64,000 bases of DNA from Arthrobacter sp. ISL-85 (GTDB lineage Bacteria; Actinomycetota; Actinomycetes; Actinomycetales; Micrococcaceae). Made by a program: the position numbers and the translations under genes. This document shows positions 15,616-24,652 of the stretch, in pieces. The stretch covers positions 1-64,000 of the forward strand of contig NZ_JAGGPQ010000020.1 in assembly GCF_018613675.1 (NCBI RefSeq). The letters run 5' to 3'. Numbering within the stretch: the stretch's first letter is position 1; every line of letters starts with the position of its first letter. The notes beneath the pieces are model-generated. The model did not search any database. It saw nothing but the letters and a program-made list of their open reading frames with translations, and was not told where the DNA came from.

Positions 15616-15690
15616 GTCCGTCACGAACAAAAGTCAAGCCCGGAGTTACACCACCCACTTAATGCTTTCCGGGCATGCTTCGTGACGGAC
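15616..15690. repeat. Inverted repeat with 12-bp arms upstream of the gcv promoter
   Basis: GTCCGTCACGAA (15616-15627) is exactly complementary in reverse to TTCGTGACGGAC (15679-15690), with 51 bases between. The right arm ends four bases before the putative -35 box. This could be a pair of binding sites for a looping regulator or a structural element. Confidence 0.5.
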
Positions 15691-15694
15691 GGAT

Positions 15695-15724
15695 TTGCCT
15701 CGGGCCCTGCTTTGCCTGTACCTT
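15695..15724 (+). promoter_or_regulatory. Candidate promoter of the gcv operon
   Basis: TTGCCT (15695-15700) and TACCTT (15719-15724) with an 18-base spacer fit a housekeeping sigma promoter and would start transcription about 35 bases before the riboswitch. Chosen by eye; not unique in this GC-rich sequence. Confidence 0.4.
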
Positions 15725-15763
15725 GTGAGCCGAATCACCCACATTTCAATATGCCTTTCGAGC

Positions 15764-15958
15764 TGTGGCGGGAGAGTTCTCCCGGCCATCACCGGGCAGG
15801 CGCCGTAGGAGCAAATCCTCCCCAGGAATCTCTCAGGCCCATGTACCGTCACGGCGAGGCGACTCTGGAAAGCAGTGCTGCTCCGGCAGCGCTCACCGAC
15901 GGTGCAAGCTGGCCCATGACGGGTCTGCGGAATCTCTCAGGTCCAATACAGAGCGGGG
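15764..15958 (+). ncRNA. Tandem glycine riboswitch in the gcvP leader
   Basis: Same architecture as the minus-strand copy: GGCGGGAGAG, GCAGGCGCCGTAGGAGCAA, AATCTCTCAGGCCC, ACTCTGGAAAGC, CTCACCGACGGTGCAAGC, AATCTCTCAGGTCC and ACAGAGCGGGGA. A 45-base block (15796-15840) differs from its counterpart (15366-15410, minus) at one position only, while several stems differ in sequence but stay paired. The gcvP ATG is 54 bases past the riboswitch, the same distance as in cycA. Expected to switch on glycine cleavage when glycine is abundant. Confidence 0.95.
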
Positions 15959-16011
15959 AGGGACCCGATCCATGCCGTGCCACCCGTGGCCGGCCGAACC
16001 TGGAGTTCCTC

Positions 16012-18864
16012 ATGACGATTCAATCCCATCCGTCTGCCTTTGCAGACCGGCATATCGGTGCACGCCGCCAGGCTGACGTAGACACCATGCTCAAGGCCGT
16101 TGGCTACGACAGCGTTGACGGGCTGGTGGACATCGCCGTTCCCAATTCGATCCGCCAGTCCAAGCCGCTTGCGCTCAAAGGTGCGCTGAGCGAGGTTGAG
16201 GTGCTTGCAGAACTGCGCAGGCTGGCCGCCAAGAACAAGACAGCTGTCCAGATGATCGGCCAGGGGTACTACGACACCATCACCCCCGCCGTGATCCGCC
16301 GCAACATCCTGGAAGCCCCGGCCTGGTACACCGCATACACGCCGTACCAGCCGGAAATTTCCCAGGGCCGGCTCGAGGCGCTGCTGAACTTCCAGACCAT
16401 GGTCCAGGACCTGGTGGGCCTGCCCATCGCCAACGCCTCCCTGCTGGATGAAGCCACCGCCGTGGCCGAAGCCGTCCTCATGATGCGCCGCGCCAACAAG
16501 AACAAGGACGCCCGCGACGGCAAGACGGTCCTGGACGCCGACGTGCTGCCGCAGACCATCGCCATCGTCAAGGGCCGCGCCGAGGCGCTTGGCTTCGAGG
16601 TTGAAGTCGCGGACCTGTCCAAGGGCCTCCCTGAAGGTGCCATCAACGGCATCGTGCTCCAGCAGCCCGGCGTCTCCGGCCGCGTCTTCAACCACGCAGG
16701 CGTCATCGCCGAAGCCAAGGAGCGCGGCGCGCTGGTCACCGTGGCCGCCGACCTCCTGGCCCTGACCCTGATCACCCCTCCGGGTGAGCAGGGTGCCGAC
16801 ATCGCCGTCGGCTCGACCCAGCGCTTCGGCGTCCCGCTGTTCTTCGGCGGCCCGCACGCCGCCTACATGGCGGTGGCGAAAGGCCTGGAGCGTTCCATGC
16901 CCGGCCGCCTGGTCGGTGTTTCCAAGGACGACGCCGGCCTCCCGGCTTACCGCCTGGCGCTGCAGACCCGAGAGCAGCACATCCGCCGCGAGAAGGCCAC
17001 GTCCAACATCTGCACCGCGCAGGCCTTGCTGGCCATCGTGTCCTCCTTCTACGCCGTCTACCACGGCCCCGACGGGCTGAAGGCAATCGCCGAGCGCGTC
17101 CACAACAACGCCCGCGTCCTCGCCACCACCCTTCAGGTCGCCGGACGGGAACTGGCCACCGGGACGTTCTTCGACACTGTCACGGTCTCCGTTCCCGGCA
17201 AGGCCGCCAAGGTCATCACCGCGGCCGAAGCACGCGGCATCAACCTGCGCTACATCGACGCCGACACCATCGGTGTCTCCACGGATGAAACCACGACGCC
17301 GGAAATCCTGTCCGCGATCGCCGTCGCCTTCGGTGCCGGTCCCGTGGTGGACGCGAAGGGCTTCGACCTGCCCACAGAGGTGCTCCGTACCTCCGAGTAC
17401 ATGCAGCACCCGGTATTCAATACCCACCGGTCCGAAACCCAGCTCCTGCGCTACATCAGGAAGCTCTCGGACCGGGACCTGGCCCTGGACCGCACCATGA
17501 TCCCGCTGGGATCCTGCACCATGAAGCTCAACGCCACCGCCGAGATGGAAGCCATCTCCTGGCCGGAGTTCGCCTCCATCCACCCCTTCGCCCCCGAGTC
17601 CCAGACAAAGGGCTGGCGTGAACTGATCAGTGGCCTGGAAGCCGACCTGGCGGAAATCACCGGCTACGACCAGGTGTCGCTGCAGCCGAACGCCGGATCA
17701 CAGGGTGAGCTCGCCGGCCTGCTGGCCATCCGCGGCTACCACCGTGCCAACGGCGACACCCAGCGCAACGTCTGCCTGATCCCGGCCTCGGCCCACGGCA
17801 CGAACGCGGCCTCCGCAGTACTGGCCGGCATGAAGGTCGTCGTCGTGGCCACCGCCGCAGACGGCACGATCGACCACGAGGACCTGCACGCGAAGATCGA
17901 GGCGAACAAGGATGCCCTCTCGGCGATCATGATCACCTACCCGTCCACGCACGGTGTCTATGACGCGGACGTGACCGAGATCTGCGATGCTGTCCACGCA
18001 GCAGGCGGCCAGGTCTACGTTGACGGCGCCAACCTGAACGCCCTGGTGGGCCTGGCCCAGCCCGGCAAGTTCGGCGGTGACGTGTCCCATCTGAACCTGC
18101 ACAAGACCTTCTGCATCCCCCACGGTGGCGGCGGCCCCGGCGTCGGACCCGTGGCAGCCAAAGCCCATCTGGCGCCCTTCATGCCCGGCGACGCCAACAA
18201 GGCAGCCCATCAGGAAGGCCACGGCGTGGCCATCAGCGCCTCGAACTTCGGCTCCGCAGGTGTCCTCCCCATTTCCTGGGCGTACGTGAAGCTCATGGGC
18301 GGGGAAGGCCTCACCGAGGCCACCAAGGCAGCCCTGCTCGCGGCGAACTATGTTGCCGTGCGCCTGAACGAGTACTTCCCGGTCCTCTACACCGGCGAAG
18401 GCGGCCTGGTGGCGCACGAATGCATCCTGGACCTGCGCGAACTCACCGCCAAGACCGGCGTCACCGCGGAGGACGTGGCCAAGCGCCTCATCGACTTCGG
18501 TTTCCACGCCCCCACCCTGGCGTTCCCCGTGGCGGGCACGCTGATGGTGGAGCCCACCGAGTCCGAGGACCTGGCCGAGATCGACCGCTTCATCGAAGCC
18601 ATGATCACCATCCGCAAGGAAATCGACCAGGTGGCCAACGGCGACTTCACCGTCCAGGATTCTCCGCTGCGCAACGCACCCCACACCGCGTCCGCCGTCG
18701 TGAACTCCGAATGGACCCGCCAGTACAGCCGTGAGCAGGCTGTCTTCCCCGTCCACCACCTCAAGCAGGACAAGTACTTCCCGCCGGTGGGCCGCATCGA
18801 CGGCGCAGGTGGAGACCGGAACCTGATCTGCTCCTGCCCGCCGCTGTCCGAGTTCGAAAACTAA
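16012..18864 (+). CDS. gcvP: Glycine dehydrogenase (decarboxylating), P-protein
   Basis: 950 residues, full length for the single-chain P-protein. It is a PLP enzyme that decarboxylates glycine and passes aminomethyl to lipoyl-GcvH. The PLP-binding Lys is about residue 698 in [18 protein letters not shown]. Other family blocks are [15 protein letters not shown] at the N-terminus, [19 protein letters not shown], and [15 protein letters not shown]. The frame is open through the riboswitch upstream; the ATG at 16012 has GGAG 7 bases upstream and gives the correct N-terminus. First gene of gcvP-gcvT-gcvH-glyA-sdaA-lipA; gcvT starts 9 bases after its stop. Confidence 0.97.
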   Translation: MTIQSHPSAFADRHIGARRQADVDTMLKAVGYDSVDGLVDIAVPNSIRQSKPLALKGALSEVEVLAELRRLAAKNKTAVQMIGQGYYDTITPAVIRRNILEAPAWYTAYTPYQPEISQGRLEALLNFQTMVQDLVGLPIANASLLDEATAVAEAVLMMRRANKNKDARDGKTVLDADVLPQTIAIVKGRAEALGFEVEVADLSKGLPEGAINGIVLQQPGVSGRVFNHAGVIAEAKERGALVTVAADLLALTLITPPGEQGADIAVGSTQRFGVPLFFGGPHAAYMAVAKGLERSMPGRLVGVSKDDAGLPAYRLALQTREQHIRREKATSNICTAQALLAIVSSFYAVYHGPDGLKAIAERVHNNARVLATTLQVAGRELATGTFFDTVTVSVPGKAAKVITAAEARGINLRYIDADTIGVSTDETTTPEILSAIAVAFGAGPVVDAKGFDLPTEVLRTSEYMQHPVFNTHRSETQLLRYIRKLSDRDLALDRTMIPLGSCTMKLNATAEMEAISWPEFASIHPFAPESQTKGWRELISGLEADLAEITGYDQVSLQPNAGSQGELAGLLAIRGYHRANGDTQRNVCLIPASAHGTNAASAVLAGMKVVVVATAADGTIDHEDLHAKIEANKDALSAIMITYPSTHGVYDADVTEICDAVHAAGGQVYVDGANLNALVGLAQPGKFGGDVSHLNLHKTFCIPHGGGGPGVGPVAAKAHLAPFMPGDANKAAHQEGHGVAISASNFGSAGVLPISWAYVKLMGGEGLTEATKAALLAANYVAVRLNEYFPVLYTGEGGLVAHECILDLRELTAKTGVTAEDVAKRLIDFGFHAPTLAFPVAGTLMVEPTESEDLAEIDRFIEAMITIRKEIDQVANGDFTVQDSPLRNAPHTASAVVNSEWTRQYSREQAVFPVHHLKQDKYFPPVGRIDGAGGDRNLICSCPPLSEFEN

Positions 18865-18873
18865 GGATCCCCC

Positions 18874-19986
18874 ATGAGTGAGAACTACACCGCTCTCTAC
18901 GAAGAGCACAAAAAGCTTGGCGCCTCCTTCACCGATTTCGGTGGCTGGCAGATGCCGCTCAAATACAGCTCCGAACTGGCCGAACACCACGCCGTCCGCA
19001 ACGCCGCCGGGCTGTTCGACCTATCCCACATGGGCGAAGTCTGGGTTACCGGGCCCCAGGCCGGCGCGTTCCTGGACTACGCCCTGGTGGGTAAGTTGTC
19101 CGCCATCGCGGACGGTAAAGCCAAGTACTCGCTGATCTGCAGTGAAGACGGCGGCATCATCGACGACCTCATCACGTACCGTTTCGGCGATGAGAAGTAC
19201 CTGGTGGTTCCCAACGCCGGTAACGCCCCCACCGTGGCCGCCGCCCTCGCCGAACGCGCAGCCAATTTCGATGTGACGGTGGAGGACGCTTCGGCGGCAA
19301 CCTCGCTCGTCGCAGTCCAGGGACCCAAGGCCGAGGCCATCCTGCTCAAGCTCACGGATGAGTCGCAGCACGCCCTGGTCACCGGCCTGAAGTACTACGC
19401 GTTCAATGAAGTCAACGTGGCCGGCCACGAGGTCATCCTGGCCCGCACCGGCTACACCGGCGAAGACGGCTTTGAACTCTTCCTCCCGAATGAAGGCGCT
19501 TCTTCCCTTTGGGAGTCCATTGCCCAGGCCGGGGAAGAGTTCGGCGTTGTCCCCTGTGGCCTCGCATCCCGCGATTCGCTCCGCCTTGAGGCGGGCATGC
19601 CGCTGTACGGGAACGAACTCTCGCTCGAGCGTTCACCATTCGATGCCGGCCTGGGCCCTGTGGTGGCGCTCAAGTCCAAGGAAGGCGACTTCGTGGGCCG
19701 GGCAGCCCTGGAGTCTGCCAAGGAAGCCGGCTCAAAGCGCATGCTGGTGGGCCTGAAAGGCCAGGGCCGCCGTGCCGGCCGCGGCGGCTACCCCGTCCTT
19801 AAGGACGGCAACGTAGTGGGCGAGGTGACGTCGGGCCAGCCTAGCCCCACCCTTGGCTACCCTGTTGCACTGGCCTATGTCGACGTCGAACACGCCGAAC
19901 TGGGCACCGCCCTGGACGTGGACCTGCGCGGCAAGGCTGAGCCCTTCGAAGTCGTCGCACTGCCCTTTTACAAGCGCCAAAAATAG
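18874..19986 (+). CDS. gcvT: Aminomethyltransferase, T-protein
   Basis: 370 residues, normal length. It transfers methylene from aminomethyl-lipoyl-GcvH to tetrahydrofolate, releasing ammonia. Family blocks: ASFTDFGGWQMPLKYSSELAEH, LFDLSHMGEVWVTGP, LVAVQGPKAE, ILARTGYTGEDGFELFLP, GLASRDSLRLEAGMPLYGNEL, and SPTLGYPVALAYV near the end. It starts 9 bases after gcvP. A 125-base gap holding an extragenic repeat separates it from gcvH. Confidence 0.96.
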   Translation: MSENYTALYEEHKKLGASFTDFGGWQMPLKYSSELAEHHAVRNAAGLFDLSHMGEVWVTGPQAGAFLDYALVGKLSAIADGKAKYSLICSEDGGIIDDLITYRFGDEKYLVVPNAGNAPTVAAALAERAANFDVTVEDASAATSLVAVQGPKAEAILLKLTDESQHALVTGLKYYAFNEVNVAGHEVILARTGYTGEDGFELFLPNEGASSLWESIAQAGEEFGVVPCGLASRDSLRLEAGMPLYGNELSLERSPFDAGLGPVVALKSKEGDFVGRAALESAKEAGSKRMLVGLKGQGRRAGRGGYPVLKDGNVVGEVTSGQPSPTLGYPVALAYVDVEHAELGTALDVDLRGKAEPFEVVALPFYKRQK

Positions 19987-20014
19987 CCCGGCGCCGGCGG
20001 GGCTGACATCCTCT

Positions 20015-20046
20015 GCGTGCTGCTCGTTCCTCGCTTTGACGCACGC
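20015..20046. repeat. Extragenic 32-bp hairpin repeat, copy 1
   Basis: A 32-base element beginning GCGTGCTGCTCG and ending CTTTGACGCACGC, with GCGTGC/GCACGC ends able to pair. It lies between gcvT and gcvH. A second copy at 21912-21943 in the same operon matches at 30 of 32 positions; the 7 bases upstream are also partly shared with 21858-21871. Confidence 0.75.
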
Positions 20047-20111
20047 TGCCCGATGCCAACCCCGCCGTGAACGCTCTCCACTCTTGAACCCCAAACTTAA
20101 GGAAACGCACC

Positions 20112-20495
20112 ATGGCTAAAGTTGCCGCTGAACTGAAGTACTCCGCCGAGCACGAATGGATCGCCGCTGACGGCTCCGGCCCGTCCGTGGTGGGCGTGTC
20201 CGCTGTTGCCGCCGAGGCGCTGGGCGACATTGTGTACGTGGACCTGCCCGAGGTTGGCTCCACGGTGACCGCAGGCGAGACCTGTGGCGAAATCGAGTCC
20301 ACGAAGTCCGTCTCCGACCTCTACTCCCCCGTGACGGGCGAGGTTACGGAAGTCAATGACGGCGCAATCAGCGACCCCGCGGTAATCAACAACGATCCCT
20401 ACGGCGCCGGCTGGCTCTTCAAGGTCACTGTCAGCGAAGAGGGCCCGCTGCTGTCCGCACAGGAATACGCCGAAGCAAACGGCGGCGAACTGTGA
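20112..20495 (+). CDS. gcvH: Glycine cleavage system H-protein
   Basis: 127 residues, typical. Lys65 in the motif [17 protein letters not shown] is the lipoylation site. The N-terminal [12 protein letters not shown] and [14 protein letters not shown] blocks are standard for the hybrid-motif fold. The lipoyl arm shuttles the aminomethyl group between GcvP, GcvT and the L-protein (lipoamide dehydrogenase, not in this window). AAGGAAACGCACC upstream supplies the ribosome-binding site. The glyA start overlaps its stop. Confidence 0.97.
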   Translation: MAKVAAELKYSAEHEWIAADGSGPSVVGVSAVAAEALGDIVYVDLPEVGSTVTAGETCGEIESTKSVSDLYSPVTGEVTEVNDGAISDPAVINNDPYGAGWLFKVTVSEEGPLLSAQEYAEANGGEL

Positions 20496-21823
20496 GCGGC
20501 GCTTCTTCCGCTACGGGCACCGTGGCCTTCGAGCAGGTGGTCTCCCCCAGCCTGAACGCAGACCTGTCTGCCCTGGACCCCGAGATCGCGGCAAAGATCG
20601 ACGACGAACTGGGACGCCAGCGCGACGGCCTGGAAATGATCGCGTCGGAGAACCACACCGCCGCCGCAGTCATGCAGGCGCAGGGCTCGGTGCTGACCAA
20701 CAAGTACGCCGAGGGCTACCCCGGCAAGCGCTACTACGGCGGCTGCCAGCACGTGGACGTGATCGAGCAGCTGGCCATCGACCGGGTCAAGGCCCTGTTC
20801 GGCGCGGAGTTCGCCAACGTCCAGCCGCACTCCGGCGCGCAGGCCAACGCCTCGGTGATGCACGCGCTGATCAAGCCCGGCGACACCATCATGGGCCTGA
20901 ACCTGGCCCACGGCGGCCACCTGACGCACGGGATGCGGATTAACTTCTCCGGCAAGCTCTACAACGTGGTCCCGTACCAGGTCCGCGAAGACACCCACAC
21001 CATCGACATGGCCGAGGTGGAACGGCTCGCCCAGGAGCACAAGCCGCAGCTGATCGTTGCCGGCTGGTCGGCCTACGCCCGCCAGCTGGACTTCGCTGAG
21101 TTCCGCCGGATTGCCGACGCCGTGGGTGCCTACCTCATGGTGGACATGGCGCACTTTGCCGGGCTCGTGGCCGCAGGCCTGCACCCCTCCCCGGTCCCGC
21201 ACGCCCACGTGGTCACCTCCACCACGCACAAGACCCTCGCGGGTCCGCGCGGCGGCATCATCCTCTCCAACGACGCCGGCATCGCCAAGAAGATCAACTC
21301 GGCCGTGTTCCCGGGCCAGCAGGGCGGCCCACTGGAGCACGTCATCGCCGGCAAGGCCGTGGCGTTCAAGATCGCTGCGTCCGAGGAGTTCCGCGAGCGG
21401 CAGGAGCGCGTTTTGGCCGGTGCCCGCATCCTGGCCGAGCGCCTGGTCCAGCCGGACGTGACGGCCAAGGGAATTTCCGTGATCTCCGGCGGCACGGACG
21501 TGCACCTGGTCCTGGTGGACCTGCGCAACTGCGAACTCGATGGGCAGCAGGCGGAAGACCGGCTTGCCGCGATCGACATCACCGTCAACCGCAACGCCGT
21601 TCCCTTCGACCCGCGTCCGCCGATGGTCACCTCGGGTCTGCGCATCGGCACCCCCGCCTTGGCCACCCGCGGCTTCGGCGAAGATGCCTTCCGCGAGGTT
21701 GCAGACATCATCGCTGAAGCATTGATCGCCGACGCCGACGCGGACCTTTCCGGCCTTCGTCACCGCGTCGAGGCACTGGCTTTGGCGCACCCGCTATACC
21801 CAGGTCTGGCACCCCTGTCCTAA
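20492..21823 (+). CDS. glyA: Serine hydroxymethyltransferase
   Basis: 443 residues. It interconverts glycine plus 5,10-methylene-THF with serine plus THF; in this operon it consumes both products of glycine cleavage. The PLP Lys is about residue 247 in [17 protein letters not shown]. Other motifs: [49 protein letters not shown] and [12 protein letters not shown]. There is a ~20-residue N-terminal extension. The start is a GTG overlapping the gcvH stop (GTGA); the next in-frame Met would cut into the conserved region. Confidence 0.96.
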   Translation: MSGASSATGTVAFEQVVSPSLNADLSALDPEIAAKIDDELGRQRDGLEMIASENHTAAAVMQAQGSVLTNKYAEGYPGKRYYGGCQHVDVIEQLAIDRVKALFGAEFANVQPHSGAQANASVMHALIKPGDTIMGLNLAHGGHLTHGMRINFSGKLYNVVPYQVREDTHTIDMAEVERLAQEHKPQLIVAGWSAYARQLDFAEFRRIADAVGAYLMVDMAHFAGLVAAGLHPSPVPHAHVVTSTTHKTLAGPRGGIILSNDAGIAKKINSAVFPGQQGGPLEHVIAGKAVAFKIAASEEFRERQERVLAGARILAERLVQPDVTAKGISVISGGTDVHLVLVDLRNCELDGQQAEDRLAAIDITVNRNAVPFDPRPPMVTSGLRIGTPALATRGFGEDAFREVADIIAEALIADADADLSGLRHRVEALALAHPLYPGLAPLS

Positions 21824-22139
21824 GTCCCGTGCCCGCCGTGGGCCCGGCGGGCCCGGCATCCTCCGCGTGCTCCGTGGCTGGCCCCGGGACCGGCGGACCG
21901 GGCATTTTCACGCGTGCTGCTCCTTCGTCGCTTTGACGCACGCTTTCGAAAAGTCCGGCTCCGCCGTCCCCTCGTGGGCAAGTCGCCTCGGTGACGTACC
22001 TGCGGAGTGGGCGGGGCATCCGGCAGCGGGCGTCTAAGGGAGCGTCACGTCCGCTCAGCGGGCGTCTTCGCGACCGAGCCCGCAGAGGATGTCCTGCCCG
22101 CTCCACCCCCAACCACCTGTCTAGTTAGGAACCGTTCGC
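21824..22139. other. Intercistronic stretch between glyA and sdaA with repeats
   Basis: 316 bases with no credible gene. It holds a GCCCGCC/GGCGGGC stem directly after glyA, a partial and a full copy of the extragenic repeat (21858-21871 and 21912-21943), and a direct repeat CAGCGGGCGTCT at 22024-22035 and 22056-22067. The end, TAGTTAGGAACCGTTCGC, supplies the sdaA ribosome-binding site. It may contain an internal terminator or promoter. Confidence 0.6.
21912..21943. repeat. Extragenic 32-bp hairpin repeat, copy 2
   Basis: Matches the element at 20015-20046 except at two positions (a G/C swap at offsets 12 and 16). The ends GCGTGC and GCACGC pair. The sequence CTTTGACGCACGC is identical in both. 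It lies in the glyA-sdaA gap of the same operon. Confidence 0.75.
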
Positions 22140-23579
22140 ATGGCTGTTGGCGTTTTTGATCTTTTTTCGATCGGTATTGGGCCTTCGAGCTCTCATACTG
22201 TGGGGCCGATGCGGGCTGCTGCTGTGTTTGCTGAGGAGCTGACGGTGTCCGGGAAGCTGGCGGATGTTGCCTCGTTGCGGGTGGATTTGTATGGGTCGTT
22301 GGCCGCGACGGGGCATGGGCACGGGACGATGACTGCGGTCCTGTTGGGGTTGGAGGGGTTTCATCCGGAGCTGATCCTCCCGGAGCAGGTGGAGGAGCGG
22401 CTGGCCAGCATCGCGGAGACCGGGACCCTGAATCTGGCAGGTACTGTCCCGCTGCGGTATGGGGTGGGCGATATGGTGCTGCGGCCCTTGACGGTGTTGC
22501 CGCGGCACACGAACGGGATGACGTTCACCGTCACCGACGCCGGCGGGAATGTGCTGCACGCGGCGACGTTCTTCTCGGTCGGTGGCGGGTTCATTGTCCG
22601 GGAGGGTGAGGAGGACGCGGCGCAGCAGGAACTGGACGCCTCCAAAGAGGTACTGCCGCACCCGTTCCGGACCGCCGCGGAACTGCTGGAGCACTGCGCG
22701 GTGACCGGGCTGGGCATCGCGGACGTGATGCTGGTCAACGAGAAAGCCTCCCGGTCCGGGGAGGAGATCCGGGCGGGTTTGCTGCAGATCTGGTCCGTGA
22801 TGGAGAACTGCGTGGCCGCCTCGCTGAAGCGTGAGGGGGTGCTGCCGGGCGGGTTGAAGGTCCGCCGCCGCGCCCCGGACTGGTACGAGCGGCTGCAGAA
22901 GGAGTGCGCGGACGGCCGGGACGAGGACCCGGACGCTCCCTGGGACGCTGGCCCGTTCGACCCGAGGTATTGGCAGGAGTGGGTTAACTTGGTGGCGTTG
23001 GCGGTGAACGAGGAGAACGCCTCCGGCGGCCGGGTGGTCACCGCCCCCACGAACGGGGCGGCCGGGATCATCCCGGCGGTGCTGTTCTACGCCCTGCACT
23101 TCGCCCCGGGCATGGACCAGGCCAGCCAGGCCGACCGGGAGGCCGTGGTGGTCAGGTTCCTCCTCGCCGCGGGCGCCGTGGGGGTGCTGTATAAGGAACA
23201 GGCCTCGATTTCCGGGGCCGAGGTGGGCTGCCAGGGCGAAGTCGGGTCGGCGTCCTCGATGGCCGCCGCGGGCCTGGCCGAGGTCATGGGCGGCACCCCC
23301 GCGCAGGTGGAGAACGCCGCGGAGATCGCGATGGAACACAACCTGGGCCTGACCTGTGACCCGATCGGCGGACTGGTCCAGGTCCCCTGCATCGAACGGA
23401 ACGCGATCGCCGCCGCCAAGGCCATCAACGCCGCGAAAATGGCGCTCTGGGGCGACGGCACCCACCGCGTCTCCCTGGACGAAGTCATCATCACCATGCG
23501 CGAAACCGGCAAGGACATGTCCTCCAAATACAAGGAAACCGCCATGGGCGGCCTCGCCGTCAACGTCGTCGAATGCTGA
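22140..23579 (+). CDS. sdaA: L-serine dehydratase, iron-sulfur type
   Basis: 479 residues, single-chain SdaA. It deaminates L-serine to pyruvate using a 4Fe-4S cluster. The N-terminal beta domain carries [16 protein letters not shown]. Cluster ligands are Cys364, Cys406 and Cys417, with the same 42/11 spacing as in the E. coli enzyme. [19 protein letters not shown] and [15 protein letters not shown] are typical. Placed after glyA, it drains glycine-derived serine to pyruvate. Codon use changes along the gene: the first ~400 bases use many T- and G-ending codons, while the rest is C-rich like the neighbours. Confidence 0.96.
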   Translation: MAVGVFDLFSIGIGPSSSHTVGPMRAAAVFAEELTVSGKLADVASLRVDLYGSLAATGHGHGTMTAVLLGLEGFHPELILPEQVEERLASIAETGTLNLAGTVPLRYGVGDMVLRPLTVLPRHTNGMTFTVTDAGGNVLHAATFFSVGGGFIVREGEEDAAQQELDASKEVLPHPFRTAAELLEHCAVTGLGIADVMLVNEKASRSGEEIRAGLLQIWSVMENCVAASLKREGVLPGGLKVRRRAPDWYERLQKECADGRDEDPDAPWDAGPFDPRYWQEWVNLVALAVNEENASGGRVVTAPTNGAAGIIPAVLFYALHFAPGMDQASQADREAVVVRFLLAAGAVGVLYKEQASISGAEVGCQGEVGSASSMAAAGLAEVMGGTPAQVENAAEIAMEHNLGLTCDPIGGLVQVPCIERNAIAAAKAINAAKMALWGDGTHRVSLDEVIITMRETGKDMSSKYKETAMGGLAVNVVEC

Positions 23580-23625
23580 CACCCAGCACGCCCCGATTCC
23601 CCACGAAAACAAAGGAAACACGATC

Positions 23626-24639
23626 ATGACCCTGGCACCTGAAGGCCGGAAGATGCTGCGGATCGAGCAGCGCAACGCTGCGGTCCCGGTGGAGCGCAAG
23701 CCGGAGTGGATCAAGGCCAAGGTCCAAATGGGCCCGGAGTTCGTCGGCCTGAAGAACCTGGTGAAGAAGGAAGGCCTGCACACCGTCTGCGAGGAGGCCG
23801 GCTGCCCCAACATCTTCGAATGCTGGGAAGACAAGGAAGCCACCTTCCTGATCGGCGGCTCCGAATGCACCCGCCGCTGCGACTTCTGCCAGATCGACAC
23901 CGGCAAACCCTCCCCCGTGGACATGTTCGAACCCACCAAGGTGGCCCGCTCCGTCCAGTCCATGGCCCTCCGCTACGCCACCGTCACCGGCGTGGCCCGT
24001 GACGACCTCGAAGACGAAGGCGTCTGGCTCTACGCTGAAACCGTCCGCAAAATCCACGAACTGAACCCCGGCACCGGCGTGGAACTGCTCATCCCCGACT
24101 TCTCCGGCAACCCCGGCCACATCCAGGCGATCTGCGACTCCAAGCCCGAAGTCTTCGCCCACAACGTCGAAACCGTCCCCCGGATCTTCAAGAGGATCCG
24201 CCCCGCGTTCCGCTACGAACGCTCCCTGGACGTCATCACCCAGGGCCGGAACCTGGGCATGGTCACCAAGTCCAACCTCATCCTGGGCATGGGCGAAACC
24301 CGCGAGGAAATCTCCGAAGCCCTCCGCGACCTGCACGCCGCCGGGTGCGACCTGATCACCATCACCCAATACCTCCGCCCGTCCGAACGGCACCTGCCCG
24401 TGGACCGCTGGGTCAAACCCCAGGAATTCGTGGACCTCCAGCACGAAGCCGAAGACATCGGCTTCCTCGGCGTCATGTCCGGCCCCCTGGTCCGCTCCTC
24501 CTACCGCGCCGGCCGCCTCTGGGCCACCGCCATGCGAAAAAAAGGTCGCGACATCCCCGCCGAACTCGCCCACATCGCCGACGGCATCCAGGACTCCGGC
24601 ACCACCCGCCAGGAAGCCAGCACCCTCCTCGCAGGCTAA
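23626..24639 (+). CDS. lipA: Lipoyl synthase (radical SAM)
   Basis: 337 residues from the ATG at 23626, with AAAGGAA 9 bases upstream; the frame upstream overlaps sdaA and is not real. The auxiliary-cluster cysteines are Cys55, Cys60 and Cys66 ([12 protein letters not shown]) and the radical-SAM triad is Cys81, Cys85 and Cys88 (CTRRCDFC). [28 protein letters not shown] and [13 protein letters not shown] are also family blocks. It inserts sulfur into octanoyl-GcvH/E2 domains. The operon position suggests it maintains GcvH lipoylation; many relatives keep lipA beside lipB, so a second copy elsewhere is possible. Confidence 0.95.
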   Translation: MTLAPEGRKMLRIEQRNAAVPVERKPEWIKAKVQMGPEFVGLKNLVKKEGLHTVCEEAGCPNIFECWEDKEATFLIGGSECTRRCDFCQIDTGKPSPVDMFEPTKVARSVQSMALRYATVTGVARDDLEDEGVWLYAETVRKIHELNPGTGVELLIPDFSGNPGHIQAICDSKPEVFAHNVETVPRIFKRIRPAFRYERSLDVITQGRNLGMVTKSNLILGMGETREEISEALRDLHAAGCDLITITQYLRPSERHLPVDRWVKPQEFVDLQHEAEDIGFLGVMSGPLVRSSYRAGRLWATAMRKKGRDIPAELAHIADGIQDSGTTRQEASTLLAG

Positions 24640-24652
24640 CCCGGACGAAGCT

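Larger units (their letters stand above)
15441..15763. other. Divergent promoter region between the two glycine riboswitches
   Basis: About 320 bases without a gene, flanked by divergent riboswitch transcripts, so both promoters must lie here. It holds a possible plus-strand promoter (15695-15724) and a long-spaced 12-bp inverted repeat (15616-15690), listed separately. ACACCAC at 15648-15654 also mirrors GTGGTGT at 15611-15617. Confidence 0.6.

Noticed and set aside
15937..17583. 548-codon minus-strand frame opposite gcvP
   Set aside because: Antisense to the conserved P-protein. Gly/Val/Asp-rich shadow translation.
22125..23963. 612-codon minus-strand frame opposite sdaA and lipA
   Set aside because: Antisense to conserved enzymes, with no recognisable motif.
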